Below, piece by piece: positions 9,493 through 18,935 of a stretch of DNA of 64,000 nucleotides. Each line of letters opens with the position of its first letter. Position 1 is the stretch's first letter. This DNA comes from CAWGYT01 sp963826795 (GTDB taxonomy: Bacteria > Planctomycetota > Planctomycetia > Pirellulales > Pirellulaceae). The translations under genes and the position numbers were made by a program. The stretch lies in NCBI GenBank assembly GCA_963826795.1, contig CAWGYT010000007.1:186001-250000 (forward strand), read 5' to 3'. Below the pieces are notes generated by a model. That model saw nothing but the letters and a program-made list of their open reading frames with translations, did not search any database and was not told the DNA's origin.

Positions 9493-10116
9493 GTGAATCC
9501 GCCTCGCTTTATCTTCTTCGACCTGGGCAACGTCTTGCTGCATTTCGATCATCGGGTCGCGTGCCGGCGACTGGAAACGCTCACCGGCGTCTCCGCCGCC
9601 AAAATCGAGGCGGTGATCTTTCGAAGCGGACTCCAGCCGCGTTACGAGTCCGGCGAGATTTCGAGCGCGGAATTTTCGGCGGAAGTCAACGCGGGTTGTG
9701 GCACTCAACTGGACGAGGCGACGCTGCTGGACGCCTGTAGTCAAATCTTCGAGCTCAACGCTTCCATCGTACCGATCGTCGCGCAGCTCAGCGCCGCGGG
9801 ATATCGACTTGGCATTCTCTCGAATACCTGCCAAGCCCATTGGCAATACGTCAGCGAGGGGCGCTACGCCATTCTTCAGCGGTTCTTCGAAACGAGGATT
9901 CTGAGCTACGAAGCACGGTCCATGAAGCCCGATCCGCCGATCTACGAGGCAGCCATCGCGGCGGCACGGGTGCCTGCAGGCCAAATTTTCTTCACGGACG
10001 ATCGCGCCGACAACGTCGCCGGGGCGCAGCGGGCTGGCCTCGACGCTACGCTTTTCACCGGCATCCCGCAACTCCTGCGCGATCTCACCGCCCGACAGGT
10101 TCGCATGAATCTGTGA
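9493..10116 (+). CDS. HAD-superfamily phosphatase (YihX-like)
   Basis: 207 residues. Motif I is FFDLGNVLLHFD, in which the second Asp of the usual DxD is replaced by Gly, as in YihX-type sugar-phosphate phosphatases. Motif II is ILSNTC, motif III is the Lys in MKPDPPIYEAA, and motif IV is FFTDDRADNV. A C1-type helical cap lies between motifs I and II. The protein is soluble and probably removes phosphate from a sugar phosphate or nucleotide. The GTG at 9493 follows GAAAGG by about eleven bases. It ends 47 bases from the convergent xylA gene. Substrate unknown. Confidence 0.88.
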   Translation: MNPPRFIFFDLGNVLLHFDHRVACRRLETLTGVSAAKIEAVIFRSGLQPRYESGEISSAEFSAEVNAGCGTQLDEATLLDACSQIFELNASIVPIVAQLSAAGYRLGILSNTCQAHWQYVSEGRYAILQRFFETRILSYEARSMKPDPPIYEAAIAAARVPAGQIFFTDDRADNVAGAQRAGLDATLFTGIPQLLRDLTARQVRMNL

Positions 10117-10163
10117 GCCCCAGGGCCAGCTCGCGACAGGCCAGCTCGCGATAAAATCGAGGT

Positions 10164-11474
10164 TTACAGAAACTGGTTGATCAGATTTTCCAGCATCTCC
10201 TGGCGGCCGCTGTGATTGGGAGCCGGATTGCCCTTTTGCAGCATGTAGGCCTCGAGCGTTTCCAGCGAGTGCCGGCCGGCTTCGATTTCCTGTCCGACTC
10301 CGGTCTCCCAACTGCGATAGCGATCTTGCAGGAAGTTGGCCAGCGCGCCGTCGGCGCGAATGGCGGCCGCGATCTTCAGGCCGCGGGCAAAGGCGTCCAT
10401 CCCACCGATATGGGCATGAAACAGGTCAATCGGCTCGAAACTTTCCCGCCGCACTTTGGCATCAAAGTTGACGCCTCCGGGTGCAATCCCACCATACTTG
10501 AGCAACGTCAACATCACCTCGGTCGTGAGATAAACGTTGGTGGGAAACTGGTCCGTATCCCAGCCCAGCAGCAGATCGCCGGTGTTCGCGTCGATCGACC
10601 CAAGCAGATGCTGCATGGCGGCATATTCCAGCTCGTGCATCATCGTGTGACCGGCCAACGTCGCGTGGTTCGTTTCGATGTTCAACTTGAACCGATCCGT
10701 CAGATCGTAGGCGCGCAGAAAGTTAATGCAGGCGGCGGCATCGGAATCGTATTGGTGCTTGGTCGGTTCCTTCGGCTTGGGTTCGATCAGGAAAGTGCCT
10801 TTGAAACCAAGCTTGTCCGCATACTCGACCGCCATGTGGAAGAACCGTCCGAGATGGTCCAGCTCGCGTTTCATATCGGTATTGAACAAATTCTGATAGC
10901 CTTCACGCCCGCCCCAGAAAACATAATTCTCTCCGCCCAGGCGTTGGGTGACTTCCAGGCAGTTTTTGACCTGAGCGGCGGCATAGGCAAAGACGTCGGC
11001 ATTGCACGATGTGGCGGCGCCATGCAAATAACGAGGATGGCTAAACATGTTGGCCGTCCCCCACAGCAACTTGATACCGGTGCGTTGCTGTTCCTCTTCC
11101 AACACCTTCGCCACGTCATTCAGATGACGATTCGATTCGCTTAGTGTCGCGCCTTCGGGCGCCACATCGCGATCGTGAAACGCGTAGTAGGGGGCACCCA
11201 GCTTTTCCATGAACTCGAAGGCCACGCGCACACGACGCTGGGCATTTTCGACCGACTCCGATCCGTCGTCCCAGGGACGCTGCATGGTCGGCGCGCCGAA
11301 CGGGTCGCTGCCGGTTCCGCGAAAGGTATGCCAATACACGACGCTGAACCGCAGATGATCCTTCATCGACAGCCCCTCGACGACCTCGTTTTCGTCGTAC
11401 CACTTAAAGGCCAGAGGGTTCTTGCTGGTGGGCCCTTCGTAGCGAATTCTCTCCACCTCCGGAAACGCAGCCAT
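10164..11474 (-). CDS. xylA: Xylose isomerase
   Basis: 436 residues. It interconverts D-xylose and D-xylulose (and glucose and fructose) with two divalent metals in a TIM barrel. Family marks seen in order are WHTFRG and DPFGAPTM near the N-terminus, the catalytic-His segment YYAFHDRDVAPEG, FWGGREGYQNLFNTDM, the metal-binding EPKPKEPTKHQYDSD, and LLGWDTDQFPTN. The ATG at 11474 has GAGGAG seven bases upstream, which decides it over an in-frame TTG six codons earlier. No xylulokinase or xylose transporter is adjacent, so the gene is solitary here. Confidence 0.96.
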   Translation of the reverse strand: MAAFPEVERIRYEGPTSKNPLAFKWYDENEVVEGLSMKDHLRFSVVYWHTFRGTGSDPFGAPTMQRPWDDGSESVENAQRRVRVAFEFMEKLGAPYYAFHDRDVAPEGATLSESNRHLNDVAKVLEEEQQRTGIKLLWGTANMFSHPRYLHGAATSCNADVFAYAAAQVKNCLEVTQRLGGENYVFWGGREGYQNLFNTDMKRELDHLGRFFHMAVEYADKLGFKGTFLIEPKPKEPTKHQYDSDAAACINFLRAYDLTDRFKLNIETNHATLAGHTMMHELEYAAMQHLLGSIDANTGDLLLGWDTDQFPTNVYLTTEVMLTLLKYGGIAPGGVNFDAKVRRESFEPIDLFHAHIGGMDAFARGLKIAAAIRADGALANFLQDRYRSWETGVGQEIEAGRHSLETLEAYMLQKGNPAPNHSGRQEMLENLINQFL

Positions 11475-11548
11475 CGGTCGGCTCCTCGTCAATTACCAAG
11501 TTGCATTGAACGCGACATCGTGCCACATCAAGCGGCGCGATGCAAGTC

Positions 11549-12373
11549 TCACGGGGCCCCCGCCTGACCGGTTTTGCGCCGGATGATTCGCTCCGTCCAG
11601 GCGGGAAACCAGGGCGTCAGGGTGAGCAGCCAGCGGACCTTTCCCGGAACGATCAATTCCGGCTGGCGGCGCCGACAGCTCTGCACGATTCGTTCCGCCA
11701 GCTCGACCGGATCCAGCAACGCCAGCCGTGCGCCCCCGCCGGGTTGCCGAGCCGCGGGTGGGAGCGTTTCGGCTTGGGCGTCGTAACGATGTCCCGCGTC
11801 CTCGCGGCGAATGGGTCCCGGGCAGACAAGCAAGACGTGAAGTCCCGCCGGGCCCAGCTCCAATCGGAGTTGTTGCGAGTAGGCGGCCACGGCAAACTTG
11901 CTGGCCGGATACGCGCCGAGGTACGCGGAGGCGATCTTGCTGGCCAGCGACCCGATGTTCACCAGGTGGCCGTGTTCACGAAGTAATGCGGGCACGGCCG
12001 CTCGCGTGCAGCGAACCGTGCCGAGGAAATTAAGGTCCCAGAGCCGCTGGAATTGCTCGGGGGCTGTCTCGAGCACGGCGCCTCGGTGAGAAATTCCGGC
12101 CGCATTGACCAAGACGTTCAACCTCGCACGCTCGCCGCTGACGCGCTCGAACGCCCGCTTGACCGCCTCGTCGTCCGTAATATCCGCCACGAGCTGGCCA
12201 ACTCGCGGCGATTCGCGGCGAAGCCGTTCGGCGGCCGCCCGCAATTTCTCCGGCTCCCGGGCTAAAAGGTAGACGTACGCGCCGTGCCGGAGGAAGGCCT
12301 GAGCGATGTACCAGCCCAAACCCGACGACCCCCCGGTGACCACGACCGTCTGGTCGGCAAACTCGTCGCGCAT
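11549..12373 (-). CDS. Short-chain dehydrogenase/reductase
   Basis: 274 residues, a classical SDR. The NAD(P)-binding TGGSSGLG is at 13-20, NAAG at 90-93, and the catalytic Ser142, Tyr155 and Lys159 stand in the usual spacing. The C-terminal 40 residues add a hydrophobic segment (LTLTPWFPAW) and a basic tail, which may attach the enzyme to the membrane as in sphinganine/ketoreductase-like SDRs. It lies just upstream of xylA on the same strand, 75 bases away, with no clear functional link. Substrate unknown. Confidence 0.9.
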   Translation of the reverse strand: MRDEFADQTVVVTGGSSGLGWYIAQAFLRHGAYVYLLAREPEKLRAAAERLRRESPRVGQLVADITDDEAVKRAFERVSGERARLNVLVNAAGISHRGAVLETAPEQFQRLWDLNFLGTVRCTRAAVPALLREHGHLVNIGSLASKIASAYLGAYPASKFAVAAYSQQLRLELGPAGLHVLLVCPGPIRREDAGHRYDAQAETLPPAARQPGGGARLALLDPVELAERIVQSCRRRQPELIVPGKVRWLLTLTPWFPAWTERIIRRKTGQAGAP

Positions 12374-12643
12374 GCTCTCGCCTCAGATCGGTCAGACCTC
12401 GGACCACGGCAAACTGCCAGCGACGTCCGTCCGCCGAACTGCTAAAGTGTCCCGTCCCGTCGACGTCCTGCGAATTGTAGCGAACAAACATTTGAGCCGA
12501 CAGCGACCAGGGCCGGACAGGGTGGGAGGGAACTGCTCGAAAAAAGCTGCCTCACGCCCGGCCGCAAGCTTCCGAGACGTCGCACGTTGCACGTTTCGCC
12601 GCGCCCCGCCACGCCGCGCCTCACACGGTGTACTGACGCCGCC

Positions 12644-13945
12644 ATGCCCACGAAATCCACGGGTCCAGCGACGATCTGGGCCATCTCCGAGTATTACCAT
12701 CCCAACTTCTCGGGGGCAGCCATCCAAGCTCACCGCATCCTGGTTCGGCTCGCACACCAAGGACATGCGGTTCACGTGCTCGCCGCGGCCGACCAATTGG
12801 CCCGCTCGCTCGCCGGCCAGCAGCGGCAGCTGGACGGCGTGTGGATCCACTACGTGCCCGTCGTCCCCCGACGAGGCTGGTCGCGGTTGTCCTGGTGCCC
12901 GCCGCTGCGTCGCTGCTTCCAGGCCGGAAATGAGATCCTGCGCGGCCTCTCGCTGCACGTTGGCATCGCCCGCCTGTTGTTGGGACAACTGCGTCCCGGC
13001 GACTTGCTGCAATGGTACATTGTGGGCGATTTTAGCTGGCCAGTGCTTGCTTGGGTGCGCCGCCGCGGAGCCGGCAACGTAATTCAGATCTCGCTGCTCG
13101 GCGCAGACGACCCGAGCTCATTCAAGGCCCGCTTCTGGGGCATCTCGACCCGCCTGAAACTTCGCTGCTTTCACGCATCCGACTGCGTGATCGGGCTCTC
13201 TCGAGCGTTGACGCGTAGCTGCCAAGACGCGGGCATTCCAGCTGCCAAAGTGCGACGGATTCCCAACGGGGTCGATCTGCGCCAGTTTCCGCCGCGCCGG
13301 CTCGATCCCTCGTCGGCCAAGACCGCCTTAGGACTCGATCCTCACCGCAGCTACCTTGCTTTCGTCGGCTCGGCGATCCACCGTAAAGGGATCGACGTGG
13401 CGGTCGCGGCCTTCATCCAAGTCGCCCGCGAAAGGCCACAAGTCGACCTGTTGGTGATCGGTCCCTGCGACTTTCGCGACGAAACGCGACACGATCCATC
13501 TCGGCAACGGTTGATCGATCAACTTCGCCAACAGCTGTCCGACGCGCAACTCGATCCGCGCGTGCGCTGGGTGGGGCAAACCGATCGGGTCGCCGAGTAT
13601 TTGCAGGCCTCGGACCTGTTTTTTTTTCCCACTCGCCGGGAAGGCCTGCCGAACGCGCTGGCCGAAGCCATGGCCTGTGGATTGCCCGTCGTCGCCGCGA
13701 ATCTTCCGGGGATCACGACCGACCTCGTCACCCACGGGCAAGAGGGAGTGCTGGTGCCCGGCCATCTCCCCAGCGACTATGCGACGGTCTTGCGCGACCT
13801 GTTGCAAACGCCCGAAACGTTGCGGACGATGGGTCAACGGGCGCGGGCCAAGATCGTTGCCGAGTTCGAACTGGAAGCCATCGCCCTGGAATACGCGCGG
13901 CTCTATGAGCAACTCAGCGCCCCGTTGCGGGCGAAAGCGACCTAG
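12644..13945 (+). CDS. GT4-family glycosyltransferase; stop codon supplied by a repeat element
   Basis: 433 residues. GT-B fold: an N-terminal acceptor domain starts with WAISEYYHPNFSGAAIQAHR and the C-terminal donor domain has FVGSAIHRKGIDVAVAAF and the EX7E-type FPTRREGLPNALAEAMACGLPVV. It transfers a sugar from a nucleotide sugar to an unknown acceptor, probably a surface glycan. The ATG at 12644 fits the start of the domain; the frame extends 19 codons upstream without a ribosome site. The last two bases of ACC and the TAG stop (13943-13945) lie inside the 20-base end of a palindromic repeat, so the native C-terminus may have been altered. Confidence 0.88.
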   Translation: MPTKSTGPATIWAISEYYHPNFSGAAIQAHRILVRLAHQGHAVHVLAAADQLARSLAGQQRQLDGVWIHYVPVVPRRGWSRLSWCPPLRRCFQAGNEILRGLSLHVGIARLLLGQLRPGDLLQWYIVGDFSWPVLAWVRRRGAGNVIQISLLGADDPSSFKARFWGISTRLKLRCFHASDCVIGLSRALTRSCQDAGIPAAKVRRIPNGVDLRQFPPRRLDPSSAKTALGLDPHRSYLAFVGSAIHRKGIDVAVAAFIQVARERPQVDLLVIGPCDFRDETRHDPSRQRLIDQLRQQLSDAQLDPRVRWVGQTDRVAEYLQASDLFFFPTRREGLPNALAEAMACGLPVVAANLPGITTDLVTHGQEGVLVPGHLPSDYATVLRDLLQTPETLRTMGQRARAKIVAEFELEAIALEYARLYEQLSAPLRAKAT

Positions 13946-14078
13946 TGCTTTGTCACAGCTGAAATTGAGGGTTGGGTGGCCGGGGTCGAACGAAGTGAGC
14001 CCCCGGAAAATTGCGGTCTGGGGGCTCACTTCGTTCGACCCCAGGCACCCCAAAATCAAGCTGTGACAAAGCACTAGG
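13941..14078. repeat. Palindromic MITE-like element, complete copy A
   Basis: 138 bases with perfect 20-base terminal inverted repeats (13941-13960 CCTAGTGCTTTGTCACAGCT and its complement at 14059-14078). Nested inside is a second perfect 23-base inverted repeat (13982-14004 with 14020-14042). The whole element folds back on itself. It encodes no protein, so it would depend on another element for movement. Related ends occur at 27265-27284 and 45536-45555. It could also act as a transcription end for the glycosyltransferase gene. The outermost CTAG is palindromic, so a duplicated CTAG target cannot be told apart from the repeat itself. Confidence 0.85.
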
Positions 14079-14094
14079 GCGGTGTCACCGCCGA

Positions 14095-14126
14095 AAGTTG
14101 GGGTGGGAAAAAGGAGGCAGGTCATC
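14095..14126 (+). repeat. Possible degenerate relic of the repeat family's inner G-rich module
   Basis: GTTGGGGTGGGAAAAAGGAG followed by GCAGGTC resembles the inner part of copy B (TTGGGGTTGGAAAAGGGGG then TCAGGTC at 27291-27314). It lies 17 bases beyond copy A without a recognisable terminal repeat. The match is by eye and imperfect. Confidence 0.35.
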
Positions 14127-14209
14127 ACCTTGCGGGCGGTCGACGATGCGCGGTATCGTCAGCGGCGAACTGATGACCGCTCGATTGTCGCCCTGGAAAG
14201 GCCCTGCCG

Positions 14210-15656
14210 ATGTCCGCCCTGGAACCCTTCTCGAACCGAGCTCGGACGAAGATCGTGGCGACCGTCGGTCCCGCATGCCGTGACCCGCAGGTTCTCCACG
14301 CGTTAGTCGGCGCGGGCGTCGATGTGTTTCGCCTGAACATGGCGCACGGAACGCGGAAGGAACACCGGGAATTCATCCGGGAGATCCGTGCGGCCGAGCA
14401 GGCCGGTAATCGGCCCTTGGGGATCTTGGTGGATCTGGCAGGCCCCAAGATCCGACTCGGCGAGCTCGCCTCCGAACCGCTCCCCTGCCCTCGTGACGCC
14501 GAGTTTCGTTTCGTACGAAAACCAACCGGCGCGGCCCACGACCTGATCTCGAGCTACGAGCAGTTGGTGGATGAGCTGGACCTGGACGATCGCGTCCTGC
14601 TCGCCGACGGAAGTGTCGAGATGGTCGTGACGGCAAAGCATTCCGACTCGGTCACGTGCCGAGTTGTGGGGCCGGGATCGATCCGCAGTCGCCAGGGAAT
14701 CAATCTGCCGGGCGTGAAGCTGAGCGTGCCCTCGATGAACGACGTCGATTGCGATAACGCTCGCTGGGCCGCGAAGCAGAAGGCCGATTTCGTTAGCCTC
14801 AGCTTCGTCCGATCGCCCCAGGATATGCTCCAGCTGAAACAGTTGCTGAACGACGAAGGTTCCGCGGCCTTGGCGATTGCGAAGGTCGAGAAGCCTGAGG
14901 CGCTCGCTTGTCTGGACGAGCTCGTCCGTGCCTCCGATGGCATCATGGTGGCGCGCGGCGATTTGGGAGTGGAGATCGACGTGGCCGAGATGCCGGTCGT
15001 TCAAAAGCGGATCATCGACACCTGCCAGCGTTGGCAAAAACCCGTCATCGTTGCCACCCAGATGCTCGACAGCATGCAACGGTCAAACCGACCGACAAGG
15101 GCGGAAGTGACGGACGTGGCCAACGCAATTTTGGATGGAACCGACGCCTGCATGCTTTCGGGCGAAACAGCGGTCGGCACCTATCCGATTGAAACCGTCC
15201 AAATGATGAACCGGATCATGATTTCGACCGAGCGATCCCGAATTCCCGCTCGCGGTCGCCGCGGGCTGTCACGGGGCGGACGTGGCCCCCGTGAAGCCGA
15301 TCACTTCGGCCGTGATCGCCAGCGCCGGCGAAATCGCACGGCAACTCGACGCCAAGTTTGTCGTGATCGCGACTCGCCGAGGCCACACGGCGCTGACCAA
15401 GGCCAAACAGCGGGACTTCGTCCCGACGATCGCGGTCAGTGATCGCGCCGCGACGCTCCGCCAAATGAGTCTCTATTGGGGGATCAACCCTTTGGCGGGC
15501 GCCCCGCGGGACTTGGATCGCGACTTGATTCCCTTCATCGATCAGTGGGGCCGCGAAAACGGATTCCTCAAGGCCGAAGACGTGCTCGTGGTCGTCACCG
15601 GCACGCACGTCCTTGCGGGCGTCCACAACCAGCTCGTCGTCCACGAGGTCGAATGA
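14210..15656 (+). CDS. pyk: Pyruvate kinase, interrupted by one frameshift
   Basis: This enzyme converts phosphoenolpyruvate and ADP to pyruvate and ATP at the end of glycolysis. The N-terminal frame from ATG 14210 shows RTKIVATVGPA, the catalytic-Lys segment LAIAKVEKPEAL, ARGDLGVEID and VATQMLDSM. After about residue 342 the frame turns non-homologous. The true C-terminal domain (beginning EFPLAVAAGCHGADVAPVKP) continues one base later to the stop at 15656. Removing one C from CCC at 15237-15239 restores 481 residues, the usual length. Both halves are well conserved in character, so a consensus error is more likely than gene loss; a recent mutation cannot be excluded. Confidence 0.9.
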
Positions 15657-15692
15657 GTCGGCCGAGCTTGAGAGACGGACTACGTACCGCGG

Positions 15693-16304
15693 TCAGCGAC
15701 GTTCGTGGCCATGCCGGTGAGCTTCCCACCAGGCCCCGAGAAAAACCTGCAACAGGCTGAAGGTCCAAAACGTAAAAAAACCACTCAGGGCGCCCGTTGC
15801 AAGACCTCCCAACAGGATGGCTTCGAGCCCGATGGACGGTTGCGGCGATCGCCAGACGAAGAATCCGCCCAGAGCGGCCCCGGTGAGGGCACCGACCGTG
15901 GTCGCCACGGGTAGAAACCAACCCAACGAGGTGCGCTGGCTCAGACGCGTCGGCGGAGCGTAGTGATGAGGTTCCACACGGCCGGAACGGGTCGGAGCGC
16001 CGGAGGGCCCTGGCGGGCTACCGGCGGCGCGGGCGCCCGATGACGGATGGCCATCCCTCAGCCGGCTACCGATCGCATTTCCCGCGACATGGGCCAAAAC
16101 GACACACAAACCCAGCAGCACGGTCAGTCCCACGATCGGGCCGAAGCCTTGCCAGATCGCCAGCTCGGCTGCGATCAAGCCCACGGTCCAAAACAAAGCC
16201 CGCAAGCCGAACCGTGGCGGCTGGAGACGGCGGGATGGCTCCGCCACGGGCGCCGGCTCCCGAGGTTCACTCGAGGGAACAGAAGGCTTCATCCGCACTG
16301 ACAC
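15693..16304 (-). CDS. Four-helix membrane protein, unknown function
   Basis: 203 residues. Hydrophobic helices lie at about 34-51, 54-75, 126-149 and 158-188. A long Pro/Ser/Gly-rich loop (about 80-120) separates two pairs of helices. The N-terminal 30 residues are Pro-rich and hydrophilic. No family recognised. The GTG at 16304 has GAGAGGAG five bases upstream, which favours it over the ATG four codons later. It converges with pyk, 36 bases apart. Confidence 0.7.
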   Translation of the reverse strand: MSVRMKPSVPSSEPREPAPVAEPSRRLQPPRFGLRALFWTVGLIAAELAIWQGFGPIVGLTVLLGLCVVLAHVAGNAIGSRLRDGHPSSGARAAGSPPGPSGAPTRSGRVEPHHYAPPTRLSQRTSLGWFLPVATTVGALTGAALGGFFVWRSPQPSIGLEAILLGGLATGALSGFFTFWTFSLLQVFLGAWWEAHRHGHERR

Positions 16305-16515
16305 TCGGGCTCCTCTCGCTGGCCCAACAGGCAGGCCTCACGGAATCCCGAATCGCGGATAGGCGCACAAGATCGCGTTCAAGCGTAGGCCGGTTTCGAC
16401 AACGCTCGATTATAGGCGCCCGGCGCCCGTTCGAAAGCGGCGAGCCAACCAGAATCCGACCCCTAAGCCGGTCGCCTCAAGGCGGCGACGCGACTTAGTC
16501 CCTTGCATGTCGACC

Positions 16516-17721
16516 TTATTGGACCAGCACAACGGGCGAGTAGATGAAATGCGAAGGTGCCTGCCCTGAGTTATCGCGAATTCCGCCGCGGATTTTCATC
16601 GCGGCCGGCTGCACGATTACCCGTTTTCCGTTCATGGCCCCGGTCAGCTTCACGTTCATGATCCGCACGCCAGCAAAGCTCGTGATCGTGTAATTGGCGT
16701 TGTTGCCGTTACCCTCGATCGAGTCGAAAATCGGGATGATCCGAGGCATGCCTTTGATTTCGTCCAACTCGGCTTTGATCGCCGCGCTGATGCCGGTGTC
16801 GGCGTTGAGAGACAGTTCGCCGTTGGCATCCAACTCCAGTTTCCCTCCGTGATACGACAAATCCGAAGGGCTGATTCCGTCGAGGATCTGCCGTTTCAGG
16901 TCGTTCGTGCTGTTACCGCTGCTGCCGATGTCGACCGTACCGCGGTTGCCGGGCGAGCCAGTCCCTTGGGGATAGAGATTCACCTCGGGGATCCCATCCG
17001 ATCCAGCGGTAATCGTCTTGGTCTCCGGATCCCAGCTGTAATCGTCCGTCCCGTTGCCGTCCAGAACCCCATCCTCCCACGTCAGCCGGTCCAGCGCCAG
17101 GGGCATGATCTCCAGATTACTACCGTCGCTTGGGGTCTGGAAGCCACGAAAATTGGACCAGAACGCCGCGGTCGCCTGGCATTCGAGGCCGATTTGATTG
17201 ACGCCCAAAAAGCGGGCGAAGAACAGCTGGACCTCGCCGTTTTGGGCCGCCGTCCGCTGCACGTTCACTCGGACCGTATTGTAGGCTACGCTCGGATCCT
17301 GTAGCACGTAGGCGTTTCCCGACTCGTCGGTCACGTAGGTCCCGACGAGTACGTCCTGGCTTCCTAAGGAGGGACTCCGCAGGCTCACCTGGTTCAGGCC
17401 CGCGTAGGTCACACCTTCGGTCCGCGCATGGTCGGTAGCGTCGTCCGGAGAGATCTCTCCCAAGGTCTGAATCTGATCTTCCAACAGTCGCCACGTAGCC
17501 GCCAGGGCCGCGGCATCCGCGCTCCGTTGCAATTGAGCGCGGGAATTACAGATGAAGCCCATATCGAGCGCAAAGGCCAAGAGGCCAATCATCCCGATCA
17601 TGAGAATAACCGTAAGGACCACGACGCTGCCGCGTCGTTCGGGCGATTCCCACGAAGTGGTTTTGTTTCGCTGTCTCATATGCTTGTCGCCAATCGTTCG
17701 GGGTGCCCTGGGCGTCGCCAC
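16516..17721 (-). CDS. TadG-like pilus-assembly/secreted protein
   Basis: 401 residues. A basic N-terminus is followed by a hydrophobic helix (VVVLTVILMIGMIGLLAFALDMG) and then SRAQLQRSADAAALAAT, the hallmark of TadE/TadG-type pseudopilin-like proteins (Tad_G/DUF2134). The remainder is a large exported domain, Gly/Asn-rich in its second half. It is probably anchored in the inner membrane with the bulk outside. The GTG at 17721 has GAGG six bases upstream; the ATG at 17679 is an alternative with weaker ribosome signal. No other tad genes are nearby, which is usual in planctomycetes. Confidence 0.8.
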   Translation of the reverse strand: MATPRAPRTIGDKHMRQRNKTTSWESPERRGSVVVLTVILMIGMIGLLAFALDMGFICNSRAQLQRSADAAALAATWRLLEDQIQTLGEISPDDATDHARTEGVTYAGLNQVSLRSPSLGSQDVLVGTYVTDESGNAYVLQDPSVAYNTVRVNVQRTAAQNGEVQLFFARFLGVNQIGLECQATAAFWSNFRGFQTPSDGSNLEIMPLALDRLTWEDGVLDGNGTDDYSWDPETKTITAGSDGIPEVNLYPQGTGSPGNRGTVDIGSSGNSTNDLKRQILDGISPSDLSYHGGKLELDANGELSLNADTGISAAIKAELDEIKGMPRIIPIFDSIEGNGNNANYTITSFAGVRIMNVKLTGAMNGKRVIVQPAAMKIRGGIRDNSGQAPSHFIYSPVVLVQ

Positions 17722-17774
17722 ACATGACCTCAGTTGTCGACCCCCAGTGATGGTGTTCTGTTCCGTGCGGGGAC

Positions 17775-18431
17775 CTATTCCTGTCCGACGTGCATGTTCA
17801 GCGGAACCTCAACGACTTGACCATCGTCCGTGTGAATTCGAACGCGGCGTAACACCAGCGACCTGACCCGATTCGCGGCAAACGCGACTCCGGAGTTTTC
17901 GACGGAAACCTGGGGGGAATAGCCGTTCAGATTCACAAGGTTCGTTGCGACTCGCTCGGTCAGCAGGCTGTCGCCGCCGAACACTCCCCAGGTGGACGAG
18001 TTGCCGTTTTCGATGCGAAACACCAGGCCATTGTTAATCGCCATCACCTGCGTCCAGGTGATCACTTCGTCGGCCTCGGAAAGCACGTCGTCTGGGTTCA
18101 AACGGTAGTGTGAAATCGGCGTTTCGCCATTCCAAACCTGCAACTGCATCCCGCCGGGCGCGAACTGTTCGAGAGCCTGGTGATTGAGGTTAAAGATCGC
18201 GTGGATCCCCGACAAACCGCCCTGGGGTGAGATGGCGGTCGTCACTTGGGGAGCGGTCACATTGGGATCGGGTTGGCCAACTTCCAACTGCCAGTCTTCC
18301 TCGACCCGTGTGACCTGAAGCGTATCCGACGAGATATGTTCATGGACAAAACCCTGCCCGAAAACGGTGGGGACACTGGCAAACGGCAGGCATAACGCGG
18401 CGAACGCAATAAGCGTGAGTGGACGGCGCAT
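17775..18431 (-). CDS. Secreted hypothetical protein
   Basis: 218 residues from the ATG at 18431, which has GGAG seven bases upstream and is preferred over an in-frame TTG. Residues 1-26 form a signal peptide ending near VFGQ. The mature part is beta-rich, without cysteines, and Asn/Val-rich, consistent with an extracellular or periplasmic beta-sandwich. No family was recognised. It precedes the TadG-like gene on the same strand by 53 bases, so the two are probably co-transcribed and may both be surface components. Confidence 0.7.
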   Translation of the reverse strand: MRRPLTLIAFAALCLPFASVPTVFGQGFVHEHISSDTLQVTRVEEDWQLEVGQPDPNVTAPQVTTAISPQGGLSGIHAIFNLNHQALEQFAPGGMQLQVWNGETPISHYRLNPDDVLSEADEVITWTQVMAINNGLVFRIENGNSSTWGVFGGDSLLTERVATNLVNLNGYSPQVSVENSGVAFAANRVRSLVLRRVRIHTDDGQVVEVPLNMHVGQE

Positions 18432-18935
18432 GGGGAAACTCCGCAAATAAGTAAGTTAGATTCGGTAAGATCTTACGCTGGCCAGCGGCCCCGACGACAG
18501 AATGTTGTCGGGTAATCCGAACGGACTCGCCGGCCAAGCAAGGGTGACGCAGAGAGGACGCGATTGAGCGTCTCTCCAATCGGAAATCTACTATGACTTC
18601 GTCCTGCGTGCGGTCACGAATCACGCACGATTCCCAAGATCTGGGATATCAACCCGAAGACCGCAGAAAGGGCCGGTGTTGATTTACCGGTTCGCGGCCG
18701 GCCCCTTCGCTCTCGACAACCAAGCCGATCGTCGAGACAATCTCGAATGTCGTCTTGGCTCTCCCAGCGGTCCGCGAGCCGGTCCGCGTTACCGACTCTG
18801 GAAACCACCGGAAAATCTGATGTCGCGTTCGGTCACTCCAACTGCCCCGGAAGTCCGCTTCAGCCGGCCCGCAAGGCGATCCGACCGCCGTCCCACCGTG
18901 CCGCCTGGCCGCGTTAGTTCCCCGGAGTCGCCCTG
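18432..18935. other. 504-base gap between divergent genes
   Basis: Divergent region between the secreted protein gene (minus) and the GTPase pair (plus). It contains a hairpin at about 18488-18511 (CCCGACGAC paired with GTTGTCGGG, one wobble) with no T-run. No RNA gene, clear promoter box or convincing coding frame was seen. A plus-strand frame ending at 18936 is Arg/Pro-rich and looks like non-coding DNA. Confidence 0.5.
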
